Translations under genes and position numbers: made by a program | Shown: positions 8,421-15,487 of the stretch, in pieces | Layout: every line of letters starts with the position of its first letter | How positions within the stretch are numbered: the stretch's first letter is position 1 | Notes under the pieces: model-generated | Database searches by the model: none | Told to the model about the DNA's origin: nothing | What the model saw: the letters and a program-made list of their open reading frames with translations, nothing else | NCBI GenBank assembly: GCA_035695045.1 | Contig: DASSEX010000082.1 | Coordinates: 1 to 60,149, forward strand | DNA: 60,149 bases | Reading direction: 5' to 3' | From: DASSKP01 sp035695045 | GTDB lineage: Bacteria > Actinomycetota > Actinomycetes > JAFAQI01

Positions 8421-9293
8421 CTGCGGTGACGCGGTCGACTCCCAGACCCGTCGCCAGTGCGCGGCCTCCGGCCCGCTCGGCGAGGGCGTAGCGCCGTCGG
8501 CTGCCCGGCGCATCGCGGCGTACCAGTCGCTGCGGTCCTCATCGAGAAGTGTCGAGACGGCCGTCGAGATCCGCTGGCCGAACTCGCGGGGTGACTCCTG
8601 GTCAGCCTGGCGCAGGGGCCGGCCGTACCGGACGTGGACTTCCGGACGGCCCGGCTTCGGCCAGCCCCGACCCTTGGGCATCGCCGCGTAGGAGCCGACG
8701 ATGGCGACCGGCAGCACGGGCACCCGTGCCTGAGAGGCAAGGTAGGCCGCCCCGAGGCGGAACCGTCGGGCCCAGCCGTCCGGCGAGCGGGTGCCCTCCG
8801 GATACATCAGCACCGACCAACCCTCGGCGAGCAGCCGCAGCGGTGTCTCGGACAGGCCCACGCCGCTGCGCTCGATGGGGAACGTCGAGAACGCGAGCGC
8901 GGACCCGACGGCGCGCCACCACGCATCGAAGAAGTAGTCGGCCGCGGCCCCGACCGTGACCTTGCGCTGCCACTCGACCGGCAAGGTGGTCAGCAGCAGC
9001 GCGGTGTCGAGGTGCGACGAGTGGTTGGCGACGAGGACGACGGGTTCGTCGAGACCGTCGAACACGTCGAGACCGTCGACGTGCAGTGTCGTCTCGCGGC
9101 GGACGATCGGCCCGAGGCCCGCACGCAGGATGACCTCGCGGGCGACTCGCGCCGGTCGTGAGCGGGCCCAGTCGGTGGGAAACTCGCGCGGCTCGGTGAA
9201 GACGTGATGCGGCTCGGCGCTGCGGGGCGGCAGCGGACGATGGGTCCAGCGCCAGCCGCGCGCGACCTGCTTCACATCGCGGACGAGCGTCAC
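8385..9293 (-). CDS. PlsC-like 1-acyl-glycerol-phosphate acyltransferase
   Basis: Acyl-CoA-dependent O-acyltransferase acting at the membrane face. The hallmark HX4D motif is NHSSHLD (H91, D96) and the substrate-binding block is YPEGTRS at 164-170, with FPIERS between them. There is no obvious transmembrane anchor in the 302 residues. The GTG start is embedded in the stop of the LarA-like gene (GTGA overlap), so translation is coupled. It is last in the NUDIX / reductase-HAD / alcohol dehydrogenase / LarA-like / PlsC operon, which suggests it esterifies a product of that pathway rather than serving bulk phospholipid synthesis. Its 3' end overlaps the convergent SGNH acyltransferase gene by about 36 bp. 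Confidence 0.85.
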   Translation of the reverse strand: MTLVRDVKQVARGWRWTHRPLPPRSAEPHHVFTEPREFPTDWARSRPARVAREVILRAGLGPIVRRETTLHVDGLDVFDGLDEPVVLVANHSSHLDTALLLTTLPVEWQRKVTVGAAADYFFDAWWRAVGSALAFSTFPIERSGVGLSETPLRLLAEGWSVLMYPEGTRSPDGWARRFRLGAAYLASQARVPVLPVAIVGSYAAMPKGRGWPKPGRPEVHVRYGRPLRQADQESPREFGQRISTAVSTLLDEDRSDWYAAMRRAADGATPSPSGPEAAHWRRVWESTASPQSVRRPRPRAWR

Positions 9294-10867
9294 TTGACCT
9301 GTGCCAGGGCGTGCGGCGGTGAGTGCAGGTAGGTGATCGACGGCGACCGGCCGACGCTGTCCGTCGCCATCTCCAGCGCATCGGCGAACGTCGAGGCGGA
9401 CCGCATGCCCATGCGTGCCACCGCGCGGCGATCGCCGCCGACCCAGATGACCTCGCCGAGATGGTCGAGCGCGTGTGCGCACCAGTACCACATGTAGAAG
9501 GGGTGGACGCCGTGGTACGCGTACGAGGTCCGGTAGAGATGGACGTACCAAGGATCGGTTGCGTACTGCTGCTCGAACTTCTGCTCGATGACCTTCGGGT
9601 CGGTCGACACGGACAGCACCTCGTCGAAGAAGTCGACGTAGCTCGGATGGTGCAGCGTCGAGAACTCCCACGGCACAGGGTGGTTGAGAATGAGCACCCC
9701 GCCCTTGCGGACGATCGGCTGGCCGACGTACATGTTGAAGAAGTAGCCCAGCCCCAGGCAGGCAGCGAGGATCGGGTTCATCACACTGTTGACGTTGTAG
9801 GGGCAGAGATACGGCAGCCCGAAGACGCCGATGTCGCTCTGCCCGTCGACCTCGACGAGCTGCTGACGGTGCACCCGCTCGAGCGTCTGCGCGTGGACCG
9901 GCTCGACGGCGCCGGCGCTGATGCCGGTGACCTGGTAGGGCGCCTCCATCGACTGGAACAGCCGGCGGCGCGCCTTCGCCGGCATGAGGTCGATGCCGCG
10001 CTTCGCGCCGAGAAACATCGTCTGGTCGCGCAGCGACCACTCCCACTCGCGCTTGGTGAGGAAGCCGTACTGCGAGGGAAAAGCGTCGTTGTTGAGCGTC
10101 GTCTCGATCTGGAACACCTTGACGTGTTCCGACAGCACCCTGCCCATGCGCCACGCCGACGAATGCAGCTGTGACGCGTGCGGGTCCATGAACGACCGCG
10201 AGTGCACCATCGTGTGGCTGTTGTGGTGATGGCGCAGCGAGTTGTACGACGCCAGGCCGATCGCCGTCGACTTCCAGCCGCCGTCCATCGCCACGAGGTT
10301 GACGTTGACGTAGACCAACAGGTCGGACTCGGCGGCACGACGCGAGATCTCGACGTCCTCGTCCTTGTCGGTCTTGCCGAGATGCGCGAGGTTGTCGCGG
10401 TCCTCGGCATCGAAGTTGACGAGGTTGTCGGGGTAGAAGCTGCGGAACACGCGCTCGCCGACGATCGTCTTCAGCTCGTCCGGCGTCATCCGGCGGTGCA
10501 GGGCGTTCGCCGCGATCAGCTGTACGTCGTCCACCCCGGCCCTCGCCGCGTGCTCGAGGACGTGCTCGAGGATTCGCTGACGGATGTCGGGCTTGCGCAT
10601 CGGCGGAAGCGGCAGAGAAAGGTCGTCGAAGGCGATCGTCAGCCGCATCCCCGGGCGCAGCAGCTCGGGCAACGGTTCGCTGTCGGTCGGGTGAAGCAGC
10701 GCCTGCTCGATCGCCTCGTCGACGTCGGGCACACCCGGCAGCGACTCCGGCGGGTAGATGACACGAGAGCCGAGGGGGAACTCCTCCAGACGGAACGACT
10801 CCCCGGAGTGCATCAACAGCGGTGGCGTCCGCTCGTCCACGGTGAGGACGAATCCCGGCCGGCTCAT
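9290..10867 (-). CDS. LarA-like (DUF2088, lactate racemase fold) protein
   Basis: A 525-residue protein whose N-terminal half follows LarA, the nickel-pincer racemase fold. AFDDLSLPLPPM resembles the LarA substrate-loop region, and ANALHRRMTPDEL carries H124 at the position of the LarA catalytic His. MDGGWKSTAIGL carries K199 at the Lys that holds the pincer nucleotide in LarA. LRHHHNSH provides His residues near the expected nickel ligand. The second LarA catalytic His, normally just before the Gly-Gly-x-Lys segment, is not evident (VNVNLVAMD there). Residues about 230-525 form a long C-terminal region with aromatic, His-rich blocks. Start and stop overlap both neighbours. The substrate is unknown; a plain lactate racemase is unlikely given the lipid-type neighbours. 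Confidence 0.75.
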   Translation of the reverse strand: MSRPGFVLTVDERTPPLLMHSGESFRLEEFPLGSRVIYPPESLPGVPDVDEAIEQALLHPTDSEPLPELLRPGMRLTIAFDDLSLPLPPMRKPDIRQRILEHVLEHAARAGVDDVQLIAANALHRRMTPDELKTIVGERVFRSFYPDNLVNFDAEDRDNLAHLGKTDKDEDVEISRRAAESDLLVYVNVNLVAMDGGWKSTAIGLASYNSLRHHHNSHTMVHSRSFMDPHASQLHSSAWRMGRVLSEHVKVFQIETTLNNDAFPSQYGFLTKREWEWSLRDQTMFLGAKRGIDLMPAKARRRLFQSMEAPYQVTGISAGAVEPVHAQTLERVHRQQLVEVDGQSDIGVFGLPYLCPYNVNSVMNPILAACLGLGYFFNMYVGQPIVRKGGVLILNHPVPWEFSTLHHPSYVDFFDEVLSVSTDPKVIEQKFEQQYATDPWYVHLYRTSYAYHGVHPFYMWYWCAHALDHLGEVIWVGGDRRAVARMGMRSASTFADALEMATDSVGRSPSITYLHSPPHALAQVK

Positions 10868-12051
10868 GCGGCAGCACTCCTTCTCATGTCGAAGGCGACC
10901 TTGACCGTACCCAGCCGACCGGCCTGGCCGGCATGGTCGAGTGCCTCACGCCAGCGGTCGAGCGGATAGGTGACGCCGAGCAGGCCGTCGAGCGGCGCGT
11001 CTGCAGCGATCGACATCGCGACGTCGAACGCGTCGCCGGCCGTGGCGTAGGCGCCGGTCACCTCGAGCTCGCGGAACCACGCGGGTGTCAGGTCCACTGA
11101 CTCCGCGGGCATTCCTGCGAGCAGGACGCGTCCGCCGGCCCGGGTCGTCCGCAGCGCCGTGTCGATCGTGCTCCGGCTGCCTACCGCGTCGATCGCGACG
11201 TCGACGCCGCCGAGAAGGAAGGCCGGCCCGCGCTCCGGCTCGAGTCGGAGCGCCCGCGTCGCGCGTCGCACGCCACCGACGACCTCTCGTGGTGACACCA
11301 CGTCGGTCGCGCCGAACGAGCGCGCGAGCTCGGCCTGGCCGCGATGCTTTGCGACGACGGTGATGTTCGCCGCGGGGGTGAGCTCGCGGAGAGCGAGTGT
11401 CAGGAACAACCCGACGGCCCCCGCCCCGACGACGAGCACGGACTCGCCGTCGCGCACCGACGCCCGGCGAGCGGCGTGCACGGCGCAGGCGATCGGCTCG
11501 ACGAGAACGGCCCGTTCGTCGGGCAGCCCGTCGGGCACCGCGTGCAGCTGCGAGACGTGCGCGATGAACTCGCCGCTCCACCCCCCACCGGTGTCGGCGC
11601 AGAAACCCGTCTGCAGCCCGGGGGAGACGTGGCCGACGGTCACCCGGTCGCACCGGTTGCGCTGCTCGGAACGGCACGCCTCACACGGCTCGAGGCCGCG
11701 CGCCGCGCACGAGAGGACCGAGTCGAGGACGACGCGGGTGCCGGCAGGCATTCCCGGGCCGTCGTCCAGCGTCTCGCCCACGACTTCGTGCCCGGGCACG
11801 AACGGCATGGAGACAACGGCACTGAGATAGAGCGACGCGTGCCCGGCCAGCGTGGCCAGGTCACTGCCGCAGATGCCGGACAGCCGAGGACGTAGGCGCA
11901 CCCATCCGTTGTGGCGCGGTTTCGGCGCTTCCCGGTGCACGAGGCGCAGCGGGGTCAGCGGTCCCGCGAGCAGGCCCGGCATGCGCGCGCCGACGGTCCG
12001 CGCGGCGACGTACCGGGGGAGCGACCGATAGACCTCCAGCGCATTGATCAC
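10864..12051 (-). CDS. Zinc-dependent medium-chain alcohol dehydrogenase
   Basis: NAD(P)-linked interconversion of an alcohol with an aldehyde or ketone. In 395 residues the catalytic zinc ligands appear as C61 (GICGSD) and H88-E89 (PGHEVVGE). The structural zinc Cys set is C115, C123, C126 and C134. The nucleotide fold is VVGAGAVGLFL at about 205-215. The start is GTG. The stop overlaps the LarA-like ATG (ATGA), and the reductase-HAD gene ends 49 bp upstream. Its place between a fatty-acyl reductase and a LarA-like protein suggests that it works on a long-chain or hydroxylated intermediate of the same route. That is inference. Confidence 0.85.
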   Translation of the reverse strand: MINALEVYRSLPRYVAARTVGARMPGLLAGPLTPLRLVHREAPKPRHNGWVRLRPRLSGICGSDLATLAGHASLYLSAVVSMPFVPGHEVVGETLDDGPGMPAGTRVVLDSVLSCAARGLEPCEACRSEQRNRCDRVTVGHVSPGLQTGFCADTGGGWSGEFIAHVSQLHAVPDGLPDERAVLVEPIACAVHAARRASVRDGESVLVVGAGAVGLFLTLALRELTPAANITVVAKHRGQAELARSFGATDVVSPREVVGGVRRATRALRLEPERGPAFLLGGVDVAIDAVGSRSTIDTALRTTRAGGRVLLAGMPAESVDLTPAWFRELEVTGAYATAGDAFDVAMSIAADAPLDGLLGVTYPLDRWREALDHAGQAGRLGTVKVAFDMRRSAAA

Positions 12052-12100
12052 CGCGACGCCTCCACGGCGATCGATGGCGCGCCTCCGGCGCGGCGAACAG

Positions 12101-14410
12101 TCATCGCGAGGCTCCCGACATGTCGCCGGCGCGGATGTGATGCCCGACGGGCACGGTGGCGCGCCAGTTCTCGACCGGCCAGCGCGACCGGCGGGCTACC
12201 CGCGACAAGGCGATGTCCGGGTCGATGACGACCGGATGTCCGACGGCCTGCAGCAGCGGCAGGTCGCTTGCACTGTCGGCGTACGCGAAAGACGCAGAGA
12301 GATCCCAGCCGGCTTCCTGCGCGCGGTGCCGCAACCATGCGGCTCGCGACTCGCCGACCAGTGGCGGGCGGGCAAGGAACCCCGTGCAACGGCCGTCGGC
12401 CCCGATGCTGAGCTCAGCGGAGACGATCTCGTCGAACAACGGGGCGACCGGGCGGGTCAGCGGCGCGATGGCTCCTGTGACGAGAACGGTGCGATGGCCG
12501 GCCGCGCGATGCTCACGCACGGCCCTGGCTGCCCCGGGCGACAGCCGCCCGAGCACGGTGCCGGTCACGTGCTCGTCGACGATGCGCAGCAGCTCGTCGT
12601 AGTCGGCGCCGGCATATCGGCGGTAGACGGCGCGCAGGAACGCACCACGGTCGCGCCGCTCGGTGAGCAGCCAACGGGGCAGTGCCCGCGCGACCTCGGC
12701 GACCTCGCGGGCACGGCGCGGCCCCGCCAGCTCGGGAAGTCGGAGCCAGAGGTAGGACTCGACGACGTTGGAGGGGAGCAGCGTGCCGTCCATGTCGAAG
12801 ACGGCGACGATCTGTCCGGCGTCCGTCTTCGCGGCGCCGAGACCGATCCTCGTCGGCTCGCCGCGAGTCGGTCCGCCGGAGAGTGCCCGCAGCGTCGACG
12901 TGACAGCGGGGGTGTGTACGCCCGCGATGTAGTGCGGCCAGTCGATGTCGGCAGCGTCGAACCCGAACATGGCGGCGTCGTCGGGGTGCAGCGCACGGTG
13001 CAGCCCAAGCGTCCTGCCGTCGGTGAAGTGCAGCTCGGCCTCGGCATACGGGCGATAGAGGTCGAAGTAGCGACGCAGGAACTCCACGCGTCGCTTCTGC
13101 CGGTCGAGGTCGCGTGCCCAGCCGCGCGTCCTCGACGAGCGGGGGAGATGTGTGACGACGCGGTCAGCGGTCTTCTGGGCGCGTTCGGCGAGCCGGAGGA
13201 GCTGGTCCACCCGTTCGGCTCCCGGCCACTCCCACTCCGCGACCCGGGCCGCACCGCGTCCTCTCTGCTCCAGCGGATGCTCGCAGAAGTAGCTGCGCAC
13301 CAGCTCGTAGAGGGCGGAGAACGTCAGCGGGTTGCGGGCGCCGGAGCAGATCGTGAAGTACGCCGGCGTGCCGGGCTCCGGCGGGTGCGCGGCCGCCGCG
13401 AGCGTTGCGTTGACGACGTAGTCGATCGGGATGATGTCGATCGTCGAGTCCGGCACACCGGGAAACTCCGGCAGGTCGCCGCGACCGTAGGCGAGGATGA
13501 TCGGCTCGGCCATCTTGAAGCCCTCGATCCAGCCGGGATACGGCTGCTCGAGCGCGCTCTCGATGATCGTCGGCCGCAGGATCGTCAGCGGGAGGTCGCC
13601 CGCACTCTGCTCGACGGCGCGTTCGGCCATCGCCTTGGTGAACGTGTAGCAGTCGGTCCAGCCGAGGGTCCGGGCCCGTTCCCGACCGGCGTCGACCAGC
13701 CGCTTGTTCACCCACTCCGCGCGCCTGCGCTCTGCGTCGGCAGCCACGGCGATCGGTCCGCTCGTGCCGTGTTCCTGCTCCGCCTCCTTGAGGAACTCCG
13801 CGAGCTGCTCGGGCGTCCGGCTCGCGTCGTCGGCCGCGACCCGCATCCTTGTCGCCGCCTCGGCCTCGCTGCGCCAGTCGACGGAGTGCTCGAGCGAGCC
13901 CTCGGTGACATGGCCCTCCCGACGACCGGCGACGTACGCCGTCGAGACGTGGAGATAGTGCGGACGGGAGCCGCTTGCCTTCACGGCTTCGAGGAGCGCG
14001 AGTGAGCCGTGCAGGTTGGTCGCGAAGCCATCGTCGATGGGCGGGTCGAACGACACCTCGCCCGCACAGTGCACGACGACGTCGAGGTCGTCCGGCAGCG
14101 GCGGCACGTGCGGGAGGTCACCCTCGAGCACCGTGATGCGCGTGCCGACAAGGGCATCGACGGCGGCGTCGCCGTCACGTGCCCGAAGCCGCCCGAAAGC
14201 CGGCTTGCGGAGCAGCTGGACGACGCGGTCGTTCGCGGAGAGGGCACCTCGGGCCCGGACAACGACGACGACCGACGTCTCCGGAAGGTCGTGCAGGATC
14301 CGCTCCAGCAGCGCCTCACCGACGAAGCCGGTCACCCCCGTGAGCAGGATGCGTCTCCCGGCGAGGATGTCAGCAATCCGGTCGGCTGCCACGGTCTCGG
14401 AGTCAATCAC
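12101..14410 (-). CDS. Fatty-acyl-CoA reductase-like SDR fused to a HAD-IB phosphatase-like domain
   Basis: A 769-residue two-domain protein. Residues about 17-400 are an extended SDR of the Male-sterility / fatty-acyl reductase type: TGVTGFVG at 24-31, VHCAGEVSFD at 113-122 and the catalytic pair Y255/K259 in YTFTK. Residues 400-530 form a helical linker with a sterile-type end. Residues about 534-735 are a HAD-IB hydrolase: nucleophile DMDGT at 539-543, motif II VLVTGA at 642-647, basic R689 and metal motif YADSASD at 710-716. The likely reaction is acyl-CoA or acyl-ACP reduction to aldehyde/alcohol, with the HAD part acting on a phosphate ester. The GTG start overlaps the NUDIX stop. HAD-IB domains also occur fused to PlsC in mycobacteria, which fits the lipid context. 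Confidence 0.8.
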   Translation of the reverse strand: MIDSETVAADRIADILAGRRILLTGVTGFVGEALLERILHDLPETSVVVVVRARGALSANDRVVQLLRKPAFGRLRARDGDAAVDALVGTRITVLEGDLPHVPPLPDDLDVVVHCAGEVSFDPPIDDGFATNLHGSLALLEAVKASGSRPHYLHVSTAYVAGRREGHVTEGSLEHSVDWRSEAEAATRMRVAADDASRTPEQLAEFLKEAEQEHGTSGPIAVAADAERRRAEWVNKRLVDAGRERARTLGWTDCYTFTKAMAERAVEQSAGDLPLTILRPTIIESALEQPYPGWIEGFKMAEPIILAYGRGDLPEFPGVPDSTIDIIPIDYVVNATLAAAAHPPEPGTPAYFTICSGARNPLTFSALYELVRSYFCEHPLEQRGRGAARVAEWEWPGAERVDQLLRLAERAQKTADRVVTHLPRSSRTRGWARDLDRQKRRVEFLRRYFDLYRPYAEAELHFTDGRTLGLHRALHPDDAAMFGFDAADIDWPHYIAGVHTPAVTSTLRALSGGPTRGEPTRIGLGAAKTDAGQIVAVFDMDGTLLPSNVVESYLWLRLPELAGPRRAREVAEVARALPRWLLTERRDRGAFLRAVYRRYAGADYDELLRIVDEHVTGTVLGRLSPGAARAVREHRAAGHRTVLVTGAIAPLTRPVAPLFDEIVSAELSIGADGRCTGFLARPPLVGESRAAWLRHRAQEAGWDLSASFAYADSASDLPLLQAVGHPVVIDPDIALSRVARRSRWPVENWRATVPVGHHIRAGDMSGASR

Positions 14411-14906
14411 GCGATGGCCAGCCGTTCACTGCGGCCGCGGTGCTGCTGAAGGCGAGCGGAGGCAGCTCGGACCGGCCGAAGAAGGCGGCGTCATCGGCGT
14501 CGTCGCCGGCCTGCGGTTCGCCACTGACCCAGTGCCCCCGGTAGAGGACGAACACGGTGCTGCCCTCCTCCGGTGGGTTCGCGAAGACATCGATGACGTC
14601 ACCGACGCGGACCACCACAGATGCCTCTTCGGCCACCTCGCGCGCAGCCGCATCCCTCGGGTCCTCGCCGACGTCGAGGTAACCGCCGGGCACCGTCCAG
14701 CGACCCCGACCCGGTTCCATCACGCGACGAACCAGCAGCAGTCGGTCATCGCGGAAGACGGCCACGCCGACGGCGACCTTGGGATCCGCGTAGTGGATTT
14801 CGCGGCACTGCGTGCAGACGCGCCGCGCGGTGCCGTGCACGGTCATCGTCGTCATCGACTGGCCGCAGGCCAGGCAGAAGCGGACGTGCTCCGGCGCGGT
14901 CGACAC
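14403..14906 (-). CDS. NUDIX hydrolase with N-terminal zinc ribbon
   Basis: Hydrolyses a nucleoside diphosphate linked to another moiety. The 167 residues open with a zinc ribbon (CLACG at 12-16 and CTQC at about 34-37), then the NUDIX box GYLDVGEDPRDAAAREVAEE. The usual Gly late in the box is Ser here. The layout resembles NudC-like or ADP-ribose-type enzymes. It is first in the five-gene operon, and its stop overlaps the reductase-HAD GTG. A housekeeping role is possible, but the overlap argues for co-expression with the lipid genes. The GTG start has a weak ribosome site, and the gene is divergent from the molybdenum hydroxylase operon. Confidence 0.85.
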   Translation of the reverse strand: MSTAPEHVRFCLACGQSMTTMTVHGTARRVCTQCREIHYADPKVAVGVAVFRDDRLLLVRRVMEPGRGRWTVPGGYLDVGEDPRDAAAREVAEEASVVVRVGDVIDVFANPPEEGSTVFVLYRGHWVSGEPQAGDDADDAAFFGRSELPPLAFSSTAAAVNGWPSRD

Positions 14907-15001
14907 ACCCCGACGCTATGCCTTTCTCACCAGTTACATCGCCCTAGTGACATCCGCGAACGCACGTGCCTAGTGTCCGGTCATCTACCTCGGGAGGATC
15001 G
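14907..15001. promoter_or_regulatory. Divergent promoter region, NUDIX/LarA-like operon versus cox-like operon
   Basis: These 95 bases must hold promoters for both operons. The near-repeats CCCTAGTGACATCCG and GCCTAGTGTCCGG about 25 bases apart could be operator half-sites. GGGAGG at 14992-14997 is the ribosome site of coxS. No clear -35/-10 pair could be fixed. Confidence 0.35.
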
Positions 15002-15487
15002 ATGGCCCGCATCCGAACGACGGTCGACGGCGTGCGCTATGACGACGACGTCGAGCCCCGGCTGCTCCTCGTCCACTACCTCCGCGAACGGCTCGGGCGC
15101 ACCGGCACACCCGTCGGGTGCGACACCTCCAACTGCGGCGCCTGCACCGTTCATCTCGACGGAAAGGCCGTCAAGAGCTGCACGGTTCTCGCGGTGCAGG
15201 CGGATGGTGCGGAGGTCACGACCATCCAGGGACTGGCGACCGACGGCGAGTGGCATCCGGTGCAGAAGGCCTTCCACGAGCGACATGCTCTTCAGTGCGG
15301 TTACTGCACGCCCGGCATGATCATGGCCGCCGTCGACCTGCTGAACGAAAACCCGACGCCCTCCGAGGATGAGGTGCGCGAAGGCCTCGAGGGCAACCTC
15401 TGCCGGTGCACCGGCTACCAGAACATCGTCGATGCCGTGCTTCAGGCCGCGGGTCAGCTCAAGTCGGGTGAGGCGGTCCGGTCATGA
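15002..15487 (+). CDS. coxS: Molybdenum hydroxylase iron-sulfur subunit (CoxS-like)
   Basis: Electron-transfer subunit holding two [2Fe-2S] clusters. In 161 residues the plant-type ferredoxin cluster uses C40, C45, C48 and C60, and the helical-domain cluster uses C99, C102, C134 and C136 (QCGYCTPGM and NLCRCTGY). The ATG at 15002 is chosen because GGGAGG lies four bases upstream and the family starts at this point. It is the first gene of an S-L-M operon, with its stop overlapping the large-subunit ATG (ATGA). The substrate is set by the large subunit. Confidence 0.93.
   Translation: MARIRTTVDGVRYDDDVEPRLLLVHYLRERLGRTGTPVGCDTSNCGACTVHLDGKAVKSCTVLAVQADGAEVTTIQGLATDGEWHPVQKAFHERHALQCGYCTPGMIMAAVDLLNENPTPSEDEVREGLEGNLCRCTGYQNIVDAVLQAAGQLKSGEAVRS

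Noticed and set aside
9290..10867. Calling the LarA-like gene lactate racemase.
   Set aside because: One catalytic His is not evident, the C-terminal half is divergent, and larBCE are not in the window.
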